The translations under genes were made by a program, and so were the position numbers. The notes beneath the pieces were generated by a model. The model did not search any database and was not told where the DNA came from. It saw only the letters and a list, made by a program, of their open reading frames with translations. From positions 1 to 20,582 of IMG/VR virus record IMGVR_UViG_3300017967_000286: DNA of 20,582 nucleotides, one strand, 5' to 3'. Source of the stretch: a virus. Shown here in pieces: positions 1-8,290 of the stretch (its first letter is position 1; the number at the start of each line of letters is the position of its first letter).

Positions 1-1185
1 ACTTATTGTATGTCCACCAGTATTTACTAATACTATAGTGCCAGACTGACCATCTGGAATGTTAGTAAAAGTTAAAGTAATGTTGCCAGTAGGTGTGCAA
101 GTAAAGTTAGTACCTGCGTCTAAATCAAAAGAACCATCATTATCTACAACATCTGCACTTCTTGCTGTGTTTGTAGTTACTGTGCCTGTTACATTTATGC
201 CAGTAGATGTAGTGTTTAACTTACTTGCATTATCGTACCTTAGAGTTACATTTCCATTATCAGTGCAGTTAATGTAATCTTCACCAGATGTTGATTGTAT
301 GCTTAGATTAACACCACGGATAATCATATTTCCCGTGCCATTGTCAATTATATAACTATTACTACCATCATGGAAAATCTGTAAGTCATTACTAGCACCA
401 AACTGTGCTTTGTCATTATCGCCAAAGTTTAAATCAGCGGAGGTTGTACCACCGTCAAAAGTGATAGTGCCAGTTACATCTATGCCTGAAGAGGTTGTAG
501 ATAGTTTGACAGAGTTATTATGGTATAAGTTCGAACCTCCGCCATTAGCAAAGTCTGCATAAACTTGCGTGTTATCTGCGTTATTTAGATACAAGGCATT
601 AGACGCCCTTACATATAAATTGCCTGTTCCAGCGTCAGTAATAAAACTATGACTACCATCATGGTAAATCTGCAAGTCACTACCTGCACCAAAGACTGCT
701 TTGTCGTTATCACCAAAGTTTATATCATTACCATTAGATGCTAAATCACCACCTAGTTGTGGAGTTGTATCTTCTACGACATTTAATATTCCAGTATCTG
801 TATCTGTTGCTGAGATAGTACCATCAACAGCAATCGTAATATTAGTACCAGCTGTCAAAGCTGCAACAACATTAGTTGTGTCAGTTACATCTGCACTTGC
901 TTCAATGCCACTTAACTTAGTCTTTTCTGCATCTGTAAATGCGTTAGTATCTGCTTCACCTTCGTATGCAGTTTTAATTTCTGCACCAGTCTGGTCAGCA
1001 GTAGCACTTGCTTCAATGCCATCTAGTTTTGTTTTAAGTGCAGAAGTAAAGTTTTCATCAGATATACCTAAATTTGCTTTAGTAATCTTTTTACTTTGTC
1101 CAGCAGATACATCGGAAACTAAAAATAAATCATTGCTATCTGCACTTGTTAATTCTGTTAATTCGGATACCTTACTTGTTGCCAT
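1..1185 (-). CDS. Tail fibre-like repeat protein, C-terminus beyond the edge
   Basis: The frame is open for 395 codons and leaves the window without a stop, so only the N-terminal part is present. The start is the ATG at 1185, preceded by GGAG inside the end of the neighbouring gene. Two copies of a KLxGIEAS motif (about residues 53 and 90) are followed by two copies of a roughly 90-residue module. Each module begins NFGDNDKA, continues through a DLQI(Y/F)HDGS motif (residues 170-178 and 267-275) and ends in GI(D/N)VTGT (residues 234-240 and 329-335). Such low-complexity Gly/Asp/Asn/Thr modules are common in beta-rich tail fibres of marine phages, which is family recall. It is the last visible gene of the leftward late operon. 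Receptor binding or fibre attachment is inferred; no enzymatic motif is seen. Confidence 0.75.
   Translation of the reverse strand, partial: MATSKVSELTELTSADSNDLFLVSDVSAGQSKKITKANLGISDENFTSALKTKLDGIEASATADQTGAEIKTAYEGEADTNAFTDAEKTKLSGIEASADVTDTTNVVAALTAGTNITIAVDGTISATDTDTGILNVVEDTTPQLGGDLASNGNDINFGDNDKAVFGAGSDLQIYHDGSHSFITDAGTGNLYVRASNALYLNNADNTQVYADFANGGGSNLYHNNSVKLSTTSSGIDVTGTITFDGGTTSADLNFGDNDKAQFGASNDLQIFHDGSNSYIIDNGTGNMIIRGVNLSIQSTSGEDYINCTDNGNVTLRYDNASKLNTTSTGINVTGTVTTNTARSADVVDNDGSFDLDAGTNFTCTPTGNITLTFTNIPDGQSGTIVLVNTGGHTIS
361..721 (-). repeat. Imperfect direct DNA repeats inside the fibre gene
   Basis: The stretches at about 361-431 and 652-721 are near copies at the DNA level and encode the duplicated segment from the HDGS motif back to NFGDNDKA. 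Most differences are single substitutions at wobble positions. This indicates duplication of a fibre module, with later drift. Confidence 0.75.
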
Positions 1186-1188
1186 GTT

Positions 1189-1395
1189 TTACTCCGTAAT
1201 AATGTATGCGTTATTGGCTTCGTTATATAAATATATTCTATTACCTTCGATGCTTTGTTCTAGTTCGATCTCGTAAGGTCCAGAATACTCAGGTAGATTA
1301 TCTTGATTCCATTGTCTGCGATTTAAATATGCAGCTCTAGCTTTTCTTAGTCGCCAATGTGCTTGTTGTATCTTTGGAAACTTTCTACCAATCAT
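1189..1395 (-). CDS. Small basic virion-region protein, function unknown
   Basis: This is a 68-residue protein that I do not recognise. The first half is basic and probably helical, with several Arg/Lys residues between positions 4 and 27. The second half is mildly acidic with tyrosines. Its ATG overlaps the stop of the upstream gene in an ATGA arrangement, and its stop lies three bases before the fibre gene start, so translation is probably coupled along the operon. The position just before a fibre gene would suit a small connector or fibre-attachment protein, but that is inference from location only. Confidence 0.6.
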   Translation of the reverse strand: MIGRKFPKIQQAHWRLRKARAAYLNRRQWNQDNLPEYSGPYEIELEQSIEGNRIYLYNEANNAYIITE

Positions 1396-1961
1396 AATCT
1401 AAACAGTTGTTTTCTTCTGCCTATTGCTTGTCGTTTATCTAATTCTAACAGTTCTTCAACAATCTTATCAATCATTGGCTTAAATTGCCTTTTAACTGCA
1501 CTATCTTTTCTAGGAGCAATCTTACCATGATGTTGCTCATAAACGCTTGATTTTGCTTTAGTTTGAGAGTCTGAAGGTGCTTTGGTAGATGTATGAGTGT
1601 ATTCGTATGTAGTAGTTTCTACATTACCTTTCTCATTGTTTTCTTTTAGTTGTGAACCGCCATAAGTTGGAGCTTTGCCTTCTGACTTAACTGATTCTAA
1701 TTCTTCTTTAGGGTCAAACATATCTTCTAGCATCTTAACAATACTAGATGTTTCATCTTCTGGTTCTTTATCTCCAGGAAAATACAATGCGTTCTCAGCA
1801 CAATATTGATCAAGAGTCTTGTAATCTTCTTCATCATCTTTCATGTGTCCGTATTCAGACTCATACTCTTGCATAAGTATGGTTTGCCATATCTGACGAA
1901 TCTTATCTTTAACTCGATCTAGTTCGATGCCATCTGTGCTATCTTCAAGTATATCAAGCAT
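1392..1961 (-). CDS. Acidic protein of the late operon, function unknown
   Basis: This 189-residue protein has no recognised domain. Residues 1-100 are strongly acidic, with runs of Glu and Asp. The middle (about 105-150) is Thr/Ser/Lys-rich and probably disordered. The C-terminus (about 150-189) is basic and predicted helical, including an ELLELDKRQA segment. Start and stop both overlap neighbouring genes, by 8 bases upstream and 4 bases downstream. The split acidic-to-basic composition would suit a virion assembly or adaptor protein, but nothing seen proves it. Confidence 0.6.
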   Translation of the reverse strand: MLDILEDSTDGIELDRVKDKIRQIWQTILMQEYESEYGHMKDDEEDYKTLDQYCAENALYFPGDKEPEDETSSIVKMLEDMFDPKEELESVKSEGKAPTYGGSQLKENNEKGNVETTTYEYTHTSTKAPSDSQTKAKSSVYEQHHGKIAPRKDSAVKRQFKPMIDKIVEELLELDKRQAIGRRKQLFRL

Positions 1962-2205
1962 AACTCTTACCTTCTGTATTGTTTCTTTTGTTTTCTCTTT
2001 TGTTCCATCTATCTCTTAACTCGTGTGTTGTGTTCCAAGTTTTGCCAGACGATGTAATTCCGTATTGTACATTAGTACAAAAGGTTTGTTTATAGTTTGC
2101 TGGTTCACCACACTCTGGACAGATTTGTGGTTGTGTTCTGTCATCAAAACGAGATACATGATCGCTGCTATGATTATTAATGCAATGATATTCATAAACT
2201 GGCAT
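1954..2205 (-). CDS. FmdB-like zinc ribbon protein
   Basis: The 83-residue protein opens with MPVYEYHC and carries CPECG at about residues 29-33. This is the layout of the small FmdB-type single zinc ribbon, which normally has CxxC near the N-terminus and CPxCG some 20 residues later. Here the first pair is altered (Cys8 followed by Asn and His residues), so the first zinc knuckle may use His or be incomplete. The remainder is polar and basic toward the C-terminus. An AGGAGG-like ribosome site precedes the ATG. It is the first gene after the capsid terminator. Such ribbons occur in the structural regions of many phages; their role is not established. Confidence 0.7.
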   Translation of the reverse strand: MPVYEYHCINNHSSDHVSRFDDRTQPQICPECGEPANYKQTFCTNVQYGITSSGKTWNTTHELRDRWNKRENKRNNTEGKSYA

Positions 2206-2228
2206 ATAACCTCCTAATTAACATATTG

Positions 2229-2253
2229 AAACCCCCTCCGAAGAAGGGGCTTT
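2229..2253 (-). terminator. Terminator hairpin after the capsid gene
   Basis: Read leftward, AAGCCCCTTC, a TTCG tetraloop and GAGGGGGTTT form a ten-pair stem with two G-U pairs and a C-G pair closing the UUCG loop. Only a short T run follows. It lies just below the major capsid gene stop. Partial termination here would keep capsid mRNA more abundant than the genes downstream, and the stable loop may also protect the capsid mRNA 3' end. Confidence 0.75.
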
Positions 2254-2265
2254 GTATGTCAACTA

Positions 2266-3207
2266 TTAAGCAGCTGGAACTACGAACGCTACACCAGCGT
2301 TATTACGAAGCTCTGCAACACCATAAAGTGTATCAGCTGTGAATAGATCACCTAAGTACTCTTGCTTGTACTGAGTTTGTGTTCTAACACCAACTTGCTC
2401 AGCGTGTACAAGTGCATCTCTGTGGAAAATCATACCAACTCTACATGAAGCTGCATCGCCAGTAGTGATAGTAGGACAGTTAGATGAAACATATACATCA
2501 ACACCATAGATTTGACCAATCTTACCAGTCTTGATTGCATCACCATTACCGATGAACTGCTGCTCAGTAAATCTAGCGATACCTAGCATATCGTTAGCAG
2601 CTACTGGAGGAACAATGATAGAACGATTGTCCATAGGAACATCAGCATCATCTAGTGTAAGAATCATTCTACGGATACCATCGTCATCGATGTCTGTAGA
2701 GTTATCTGTAGCACCAGTAAATAAAGTTGTACCAGAACCACCGATTACTGCTTTCTCATAAAGAGCAGCACCTGTACCACCAACTGTACCACCTTGGAAG
2801 CCTTCAGCTAATGCGAATAAATCGTCATCAACTTGCTTAGCAAGAGCATAACCAGCATCATCTGTGTAGAATTTTCTCATAGAAGCTAGAGCTTGTACTT
2901 CAGCAATATCTTCAATTAGTTTTGAGTATTCATAATGCTTGTTGATAGTAACAGTAACAACACTATTAGTATCATCTTGTAATGTTACTTGTGTGTTAGC
3001 TGCTTTAAGAGCCGCAGAACCTCTTGATGGAACTGGGATATTAATTGCATCACCTTTCTTACCCTTATGGTTAAGTTTTGTTACTAAGTTAGCAACAACT
3101 AGGTTTGCTTTATAAGCACCAATAACTTCATCTGACCATAGTTGGGGAATGAAATTACCAGCAATCGTTGTAGTAACTGTAGAGCCACTTGCAAATGAGT
3201 TTGCCAT
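2266..3207 (-). CDS. Major capsid protein
   Basis: This 313-residue protein probably forms the icosahedral shell and is expected to adopt the HK97 fold. The N-terminus (MANSFASG, then residues around 18-30 containing FIPQLWSDEV) matches a capsid family common in marine podovirus-like genomes, by family recall. A GD-INIPVPSRG stretch at about residues 53-63 and a YEYSKLIEDIAEVQ stretch near residues 92-105 fit the shell spine region. Gene order (portal, small protein, scaffold, this gene) supports the call. A strong AAGGAG site lies ahead of the ATG and a tetraloop hairpin follows the stop, both consistent with high expression. No maturation protease domain is visible in it. Confidence 0.88.
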   Translation of the reverse strand: MANSFASGSTVTTTIAGNFIPQLWSDEVIGAYKANLVVANLVTKLNHKGKKGDAINIPVPSRGSAALKAANTQVTLQDDTNSVVTVTINKHYEYSKLIEDIAEVQALASMRKFYTDDAGYALAKQVDDDLFALAEGFQGGTVGGTGAALYEKAVIGGSGTTLFTGATDNSTDIDDDGIRRMILTLDDADVPMDNRSIIVPPVAANDMLGIARFTEQQFIGNGDAIKTGKIGQIYGVDVYVSSNCPTITTGDAASCRVGMIFHRDALVHAEQVGVRTQTQYKQEYLGDLFTADTLYGVAELRNNAGVAFVVPAA

Positions 3208-3225
3208 TTTTATTCTCCTTGAATA

Positions 3226-4071
3226 TTATTTAACTCGACCCTCAGCATACGCTTCATAGATTTCATCTGCTAAAGCCGCATATCTGTCTGGATCACGCAT
3301 ACGAAGTTCTTGTATATCTGAACTTCTGTATATTTTTTTACCACCTACAGAATCACCGCCAGTTCTAGTTTCAGATGCAGTTTGTTTCATTGCTTGGTTA
3401 CGAGTTTTCTCTTGTTGCTTCCTAACTTTTTCAGTCTTATCAATCATAGAAATACTTTTCCATGTATCTAATAACTCGTTAGCAGCATCAAAATCATACT
3501 TCTCGTTAGCATCAAAGAACAAGTTAGTTCTAACTTTACTCTTTGCTACCCAATCTTGAAACTCTTTGCTCTGTGCTATGTCCAGATAATCTGGATGTTT
3601 AGCTTCTAATTGTGAAAGACTAGCATTTTGCTGTGCTTTCATATTAGCTTCCCTAGCTTTTACAATCTCTGGGTGATTTTCTATTGCATGATTAATCGCT
3701 AATTGCGGGTCATCATAGAAATTCTCCTCAAAATTGTATTCTTCTTTAGGTTGTTCTTGTACTTGATTGCTTCGTGCTTCTGTTAGTTCCTGGATCATCT
3801 TTCGATATGTTCCAACTTCTTGGGTATGGTCATCGAATTTCATCTTCAGGTTCTCATACATCTGCACAACATCTTCTAGTGATTTACCAGCATACTTCTC
3901 TGGAATATTATAAGTCGGTTCAGCTGTTACCTCATCTTCTACTGATTCTTGAGCTTGTTCTACGGCTTCAACTGTTTCTTCAGCTGCCGCAGTTACTTCC
4001 TCAGCATTAATATTCTGATTTTCTGTTACCTGTTCAACACTTTCTTGTGTGCTATCAACTACTATACTCAT
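3226..4071 (-). CDS. Capsid scaffolding protein
   Basis: The 281-residue product has an acidic, Glu/Val-rich N-terminus (about residues 8-50), a long helical middle predicted to form coiled coil, and a basic C-terminus with KKIYRSSDIQELRMRDPDRY near residues 245-265. An acidic helical protein with a basic C-terminal tail directly upstream of the capsid gene is the usual form of podovirus scaffolds, in which the basic tail contacts the coat protein. A GGAGG site precedes the ATG. It would guide procapsid assembly and then leave. Identification rests on composition and position rather than on a catalytic motif. Confidence 0.78.
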   Translation of the reverse strand: MSIVVDSTQESVEQVTENQNINAEEVTAAAEETVEAVEQAQESVEDEVTAEPTYNIPEKYAGKSLEDVVQMYENLKMKFDDHTQEVGTYRKMIQELTEARSNQVQEQPKEEYNFEENFYDDPQLAINHAIENHPEIVKAREANMKAQQNASLSQLEAKHPDYLDIAQSKEFQDWVAKSKVRTNLFFDANEKYDFDAANELLDTWKSISMIDKTEKVRKQQEKTRNQAMKQTASETRTGGDSVGGKKIYRSSDIQELRMRDPDRYAALADEIYEAYAEGRVK

Positions 4072-4109
4072 TACTATGTCCTCCGCCCTTACGGGTTATG
4101 AAGTTAAAA

Positions 4110-4349
4110 TTAAGATGGGGCTGATTCCTCAACTTGTTCCATCGCTATCTTTGCTGCTTGTTCTAGGCTGAGTAACAATCCTAGAATTTGCAACTGACCC
4201 TTAGCATGGTAAAGGTCTTTTTCATTTTCAATAGTGCTTATATCTTTAACGCTATTTTCAATGTTCTGTAATTCTTCTTTTAAATCTTTCCAACCCTCAG
4301 ATTCAAACATGTCTGATCGATCTCTGTAAAATTGTTCGTCTGACTTCAT
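4110..4349 (-). CDS. Small helical protein between portal and scaffold
   Basis: This 79-residue protein is acidic and predicted almost entirely helical, with heptad-like spacing between residues 18 and 72 and a SEGWKDL segment early on. Its ATG overlaps the portal stop (ATGA), so translation probably depends on portal translation. Small helical proteins of unknown function are often found between portal and scaffold genes in marine podovirus-like genomes. A role in head assembly is inferred from location. Confidence 0.6.
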   Translation of the reverse strand: MKSDEQFYRDRSDMFESEGWKDLKEELQNIENSVKDISTIENEKDLYHAKGQLQILGLLLSLEQAAKIAMEQVEESAPS

Positions 4350-6304
4350 TGTATCTGGGTGTCAAGTACAGTCTTAACTGCTTGTTGTCTAGCATTAGCC
4401 AGGTTAAGTGCAGTTTCAGACCTTAAATGTTCTACTTCTGGAATGTTACGCATAGTTTCTGATTGCGTATTCTCCATATCTACTCGCATCTTCTGAATCG
4501 AAGCAGCTTCTTTCTGTAGTTTCACTATTCTTTCTTGAATATCTAAATCATTAGGAGCGTTCTTCTGTGCTTCTGTCTGATACTTCAATGCTCTTGCATT
4601 ATTCTCAGCAGCTTCAGATATTAGTTTGTTGATTTCTGCTTGTGCAGTCTGTTGTGCAACTTGTAATTGCATCATCTGCATCTGTTGTTGCTCTGGATTA
4701 GGTTGTGAACCTTGTGTAATCTGTGCAACCAACTGATCTCTGTTATGTAGCGTAGAGTTTTGTAGTAGTGCAGTCAAAATAGCATTAAATGCTGGACTGT
4801 CTTGTGGGATAGTCTGCATTAGTGATACCATTTGTTGCATCTCTAACTCTTTTGCCATGATTCCCATTGTTGAATATGGAATAAACTTAACATCAACAAC
4901 TGGATAACGCTCAACATCAAACTGAATCTTACGATGCAACGCTTTATTAATCATAGGAATCAAGAATGTATTCTGGAAATTCATTAATGTACGCTTTTGG
5001 CGTTTGATAGACGCTGATTGTGCCATTGACATACCACCAGCAGTTGCTCGATCAGCAGTTCCAATATCAGCAGAACCAGTTCCCATTTGAACCATTGCAT
5101 TTAGTGCTGCAACTTGACTAAATGTGCTTTGATCAGTTGTACCAAGTGTTAATGGCATCAATGCTTGTCTAGGGTCGCCATTAGTAAGCACAGTTTTTCC
5201 TGGTCTTACTTCAAATTTGACACCTCTAGGTAATTTAGTAGCATCAGCAGCCATCATAGGCGTAGTAGTCAGAGCTAAAGAGTCAATTCTTGCTCTCATT
5301 TCTGTATCTAATGCTTTTTGTGCGTTGTATCCCTTCTCACAAACACCCCTACCCCAGAATTTATTAGGAACTAGGTCATGTTGGTAAGCAACGAATGGTC
5401 TATCTTTCATCATAAACGCATTTTCTTCTGCTCTTAGGATATAAGAATCATTAACAATCGTTACAACAGCTTCAACCATCTCATCATTTGCATCATATTC
5501 AAAATCATCTTGATTTTTTGATGCTTTAAGGAATCTTTTTGGCACTCTCCCCCAGTATTCTGTAATTTTTACGCTATCAGACTCGTCTGCTTGTTTAGTT
5601 TCGTAGTCATAACCAAAATCTTGTGCTTCATAGTTACCATCAAGTGGCACATCTCTGTAAATTCCACTTCTAATACCCTCAACTACATGGTATCTAGGCT
5701 TAATTACCTCGTGTGCAACGCCTAATGCATCATTAATGTTGTTTGCAGATGGATCGCAGATAAATTCTTTAGGTGAAATAGGTTCAATCTTGACATCTAT
5801 AGAGTTTACTTCTGCTAAAGTTCTCTCCATAGCCATCGTTCCTTCGACTGGTTGCTCTACTGGCATCATTTCTGCGTTTTGCTCAACTACAATCTTAGCA
5901 ATTCCAGTTCCATATAACGCACCATTAAGAAAAACCTCCGCAATAGCGTCTTTACAACCTGTTTTTTCTAGGTCCTCTTGCAGTAAGTTGCGAACATACT
6001 CTGCATCTTGAGGTTGTTGGTCTAAATAATCATCTTGAATGTCAAACCACTTACCTCTGCCGAATGTGGCTTCTTCTAATTCAGCAACAGATGCTTCTAC
6101 TGCTTGTTGGAGGGCGGGTGAAATGATACGAGATTTCTCAGATGAGCGAACTCTGTCCTCAACTGCCCATACACCACGCCATAATCTATAGTATTCATCC
6201 CACTTAGGGTAGTAATTGGTATCTCGGTGGTTTCTCCAAGACTCTAAACGATACATTAGCCATGATGCTAATGCTTGATATTTTGATTCTTTGTCGTCAA
6301 ACAT
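4346..6304 (-). CDS. Portal (head-to-tail connector) protein
   Basis: This 652-residue protein is the probable portal ring subunit through which DNA enters and leaves the capsid. The N-terminal third includes aromatic-rich WDEYYRLWRGVW around residues 35-46, typical of podovirus head-tail connectors. The middle has a DRPFVAYQHDLVPNKFWGRG stretch (about residues 305-324), also usual in this family. From about residue 530 to the end the protein is Gln/Met-rich and strongly helical, as expected for an extended C-terminal barrel. It is longer than T7-type portals (a little over 500) and nearer to P22-type ones. It sits between large terminase and scaffold in the standard order. No clear ribosome site is visible before the ATG. 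Confidence 0.85.
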   Translation of the reverse strand: MFDDKESKYQALASWLMYRLESWRNHRDTNYYPKWDEYYRLWRGVWAVEDRVRSSEKSRIISPALQQAVEASVAELEEATFGRGKWFDIQDDYLDQQPQDAEYVRNLLQEDLEKTGCKDAIAEVFLNGALYGTGIAKIVVEQNAEMMPVEQPVEGTMAMERTLAEVNSIDVKIEPISPKEFICDPSANNINDALGVAHEVIKPRYHVVEGIRSGIYRDVPLDGNYEAQDFGYDYETKQADESDSVKITEYWGRVPKRFLKASKNQDDFEYDANDEMVEAVVTIVNDSYILRAEENAFMMKDRPFVAYQHDLVPNKFWGRGVCEKGYNAQKALDTEMRARIDSLALTTTPMMAADATKLPRGVKFEVRPGKTVLTNGDPRQALMPLTLGTTDQSTFSQVAALNAMVQMGTGSADIGTADRATAGGMSMAQSASIKRQKRTLMNFQNTFLIPMINKALHRKIQFDVERYPVVDVKFIPYSTMGIMAKELEMQQMVSLMQTIPQDSPAFNAILTALLQNSTLHNRDQLVAQITQGSQPNPEQQQMQMMQLQVAQQTAQAEINKLISEAAENNARALKYQTEAQKNAPNDLDIQERIVKLQKEAASIQKMRVDMENTQSETMRNIPEVEHLRSETALNLANARQQAVKTVLDTQIQ

Positions 6305-6335
6305 ATAATTTTGTTAATTAGACTTATTTGAGCGT

Positions 6336-6344
6336 AATATAACA
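6336..6344 (-). promoter_or_regulatory. Extended -10 promoter upstream of the portal gene
   Basis: In the 64-base gap between large terminase and portal, the leftward strand reads TGTTATATTACG. This is an extended -10 (TGn then TATATT, five of six to consensus). It resembles the -10 elements at 8502 and 10241. A TTGACA occurs upstream but too close (11 bases) to act as its -35. The predicted start lies about 25 bases before the portal ATG. Confidence 0.5.
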
Positions 6345-6368
6345 TAAAATTTTGTCAATAAACACAAA

Positions 6369-7619
6369 TTAATAACCAGCAACCTCATCAAGTGGCTGCC
6401 AATCATCATCTAATTCAATAGAATGAGCAAAATCAGCAACAGATACCTGATCGATATACGCTAGGGCATCTAACATGTCATCGTGGGAGAGTCTATTAGG
6501 AAAATCAACCATCTGACCGACAAAATCACGCCATTCTTCATCTTCATTGAATGTTATTTGCCCATGTTCCATTCTTCCTTGCAATGCCCAGACAATTCTG
6601 TCGTTTTTCTTCTTACCACCATGTCTTAACTCGTGAATTGACACATATTCACCCTGCGTTCTCATTTCATCTTCCAAATAAGGCATAATTGCATTACGAA
6701 GTGAGCCAGTTTCAATTCCAACGGCAGTTGCTTCAGTTTCTACGGCTGCATCGAGTATTTTTCTAGCAGTTTCTTTAATATTCCATCTTCCATGCAGTAT
6801 TTTGTACACCCACCACTTGTCTTGGCATATTTTTACTACTGCAATAGCTGTTTCGTCTAATCTTGAGCGTTTTAGGTTTCTTTCTTTCTCTACAGACTCA
6901 AAACCAGCAGGATCGATAGCAATCACAAAGTTACCATCGTCAGGTTCTTCACCAGTTTTAAACCATTCCTCTTGAAACACACCACCAGAGAATGTTTCAA
7001 ACGATGCTTCAAACTCTTGACGGAAAGATTGGCTAGACATTGACTTTCTAGCCGCTTCTATCTCACTTTCAGGAATAAATGGGTTATGTGTACTGTTAAA
7101 CTGCCAAGCATCCCAGTCATCATCATCAACAGCATCACGATAAATGTCAAAAAAGTGATTTTTACCAGCAGGAGTACCAATAAAGAGCGCACCACCCTGA
7201 ACATCAGCAAGAGTAGGTCGAATAATCAATTCCCACACGCTAGGTTTCATAGATGCATACTCATCAAGCACTACATACGACAAACCAACACCACGAAGTG
7301 TATCTGGTCTATCAGAACCTTTAAGAAATATTCTTCTGCCATTAATCAAAGTCAAAACAGCAGTATTCTCATGTGCTTGTGCAATGAGTTCCTGTCCTAA
7401 TTCTTTTAACATATTCCACATAATGTCTTTAGCTTGTTGAAAAGTAGGACCAATGTAGAACACATCTTTATCTTCTGACTGTATTGCTTTTATCAACAAT
7501 ATCCATGCAGCAAGACGAGATTTACCAAATCTACGACCAGCAGCAACAACTTTGAATCGTTTAGTAGAGTTAAATATTTCTAACTGGGCAGGATGTAAGT
7601 CAATATTGAGTTCAGCCAT
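6369..7619 (-). CDS. terL: Terminase large subunit (packaging ATPase and nuclease)
   Basis: This is the packaging motor that pumps DNA through the portal and cuts genome ends. Counting from the ATG at 7619 (416 residues), a Walker A loop GRRFGKS lies at 28-34, Walker B VVLDE at 116-120 and a GTP coupling motif at 148-150. The C-terminal RNase H-like nuclease shows Asp236 in AIDPAG, Glu303 in GIETG and Asp384 in DDMLDALAY. All key residues are present and the length is normal. The ATG overlaps the small terminase stop by 8 bases. A TTG at 7637 could extend it by six residues, but the product from the ATG begins MAELNIDLHP and looks more natural. Confidence 0.95.
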   Translation of the reverse strand: MAELNIDLHPAQLEIFNSTKRFKVVAAGRRFGKSRLAAWILLIKAIQSEDKDVFYIGPTFQQAKDIMWNMLKELGQELIAQAHENTAVLTLINGRRIFLKGSDRPDTLRGVGLSYVVLDEYASMKPSVWELIIRPTLADVQGGALFIGTPAGKNHFFDIYRDAVDDDDWDAWQFNSTHNPFIPESEIEAARKSMSSQSFRQEFEASFETFSGGVFQEEWFKTGEEPDDGNFVIAIDPAGFESVEKERNLKRSRLDETAIAVVKICQDKWWVYKILHGRWNIKETARKILDAAVETEATAVGIETGSLRNAIMPYLEDEMRTQGEYVSIHELRHGGKKKNDRIVWALQGRMEHGQITFNEDEEWRDFVGQMVDFPNRLSHDDMLDALAYIDQVSVADFAHSIELDDDWQPLDEVAGY

Positions 7620-8010
7620 GTGTTTCTGACATCTCAATAATTACTTCTTCATCTGATTTCATTTTTGGATTAACAATTTTCTTAGGATCAGTATTAGCTA
7701 TCTTTTCTTGTATCTCAGTAGATGCACCAACATTAATAACTACCTGTGATTGTTGTTTTGCTTTATTCGGATCAACAGCTTTATGTACTGGCAAGATACG
7801 ATCAATACACATCTTCATACAATGCACATCACCATCTAATGCCATATCAATAATCTTCTCGACAATCATTGGACCACGCTCTGTCATCATCTCACGAGCA
7901 AGAACAGTATATTTATTAACAGAACCTTTAGGTCTGCCAGGCGACTTAGCCAGAGGCTTCATACCTTTATAAAAAGCTGGGTTACCTGGACCTTTTCTCT
8001 TTTCAGTCAT
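7612..8010 (-). CDS. terS: Probable terminase small subunit
   Basis: The product starts MTEKRKGPGNP and has a KSPGRPKGSVNK segment near residues 23-34, an AT-hook-like signature of a family (recalled as DUF5681) often found directly before large terminase genes. The middle (about 40-85) is helical and the tail is acidic, as expected for a small terminase that recognises DNA and activates the motor. It overlaps terL by 8 bases. The frame is also open to an ATG at 8037, adding nine residues. Neither start has a good ribosome site. The ATG at 8010 is preferred because the family sequence begins there and the predicted transcript start is near 8044. Confidence 0.75.
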   Translation of the reverse strand: MTEKRKGPGNPAFYKGMKPLAKSPGRPKGSVNKYTVLAREMMTERGPMIVEKIIDMALDGDVHCMKMCIDRILPVHKAVDPNKAKQQSQVVINVGASTEIQEKIANTDPKKIVNPKMKSDEEVIIEMSETHG

Positions 8011-8050
8011 ATTGCGAGAGTATATACATAAATACATTAATCTGCAAATA

Positions 8051-8080
8051 AATATATTTTTAAATATTAGAGCTTGACAA
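8051..8080 (-). promoter_or_regulatory. Candidate leftward promoter for the terminase genes
   Basis: On the leftward strand TTGTCA (8080-8075, five of six to consensus) is followed after 18 bases by TATATT (8056-8051, five of six). The predicted start near 8044 would give a short leader before the small terminase ATG at 8010. Its -35 overlaps that of a rightward candidate. Confidence 0.4.
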
Positions 8081-8102
8081 TATAAAAAAAAGGTGGCAAA
8101 AT
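8074..8102 (+). promoter_or_regulatory. Candidate rightward promoter sharing a -35 with the leftward one
   Basis: TTGACA at 8074-8079 is a perfect -35. A 17-base spacer leads to CAAAAT at 8097-8102, four of six to the -10 consensus. It would transcribe into a stretch without a rightward gene until 8565 and so could make a non-coding RNA or a long leader. Confidence 0.35.
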
Positions 8103-8108
8103 CGAATC

Positions 8109-8290
8109 TTCCTTCCAGCGACTATCTATTATATACAGTCAGCTTCGAGGGAAATCTCTCTCCAAATGTCTGTGCCTTGAGTATGTGATCAGTATTCTTG
8201 GCACAACTATTGAAACTTCGTTTTTTGTGGTTTGGGTTATGTACCAGCAATCCATCGAGCCTGTTTATGGTCCCTCCCCATGCCTTTTTC
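8109..8290 (+). ncRNA. Candidate structured non-coding RNA
   Basis: No rightward gene lies here. A 35-base stem-loop occupies 8171-8205: TGTGCC pairs with GGCACA, then a U-U/U-U internal loop, then GAGTAT pairs with GTATTC around a 7-base loop. A second hairpin at 8147-8162 pairs GAGGGA with TCTCTC across AATC. Both stems contain G-U pairs that become A-C mismatches on the other strand, which favours rightward RNA. A weak stem (8266-8282) followed by five T residues at 8285-8289 could end it, and the 8074 promoter could start it. The opposite strand has a 63-codon frame (8122-8313) without a ribosome site and with unusual codon choice. The call is inference. Confidence 0.3.

Noticed and set aside
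701-1276. Rightward 191-codon frame opposite the fibre gene
   Set aside because: It is antisense to a clearly coding repeat protein, rich in Ser/Ala/Val as expected for a shadow of that gene, and has no ribosome site.
4080-4109. CCCGTAAGGG hairpin in the gap before the scaffold gene
   Set aside because: The stem is only three pairs and no T run follows; not enough to call a terminator or regulator.
8102-8118. TCGAATCTTCCTTCCAG resembling the 3' end of a tRNA, a possible attachment site
   Set aside because: The bases on either side do not form a T stem, no acceptor partner is found, and no integrase is visible in the window.
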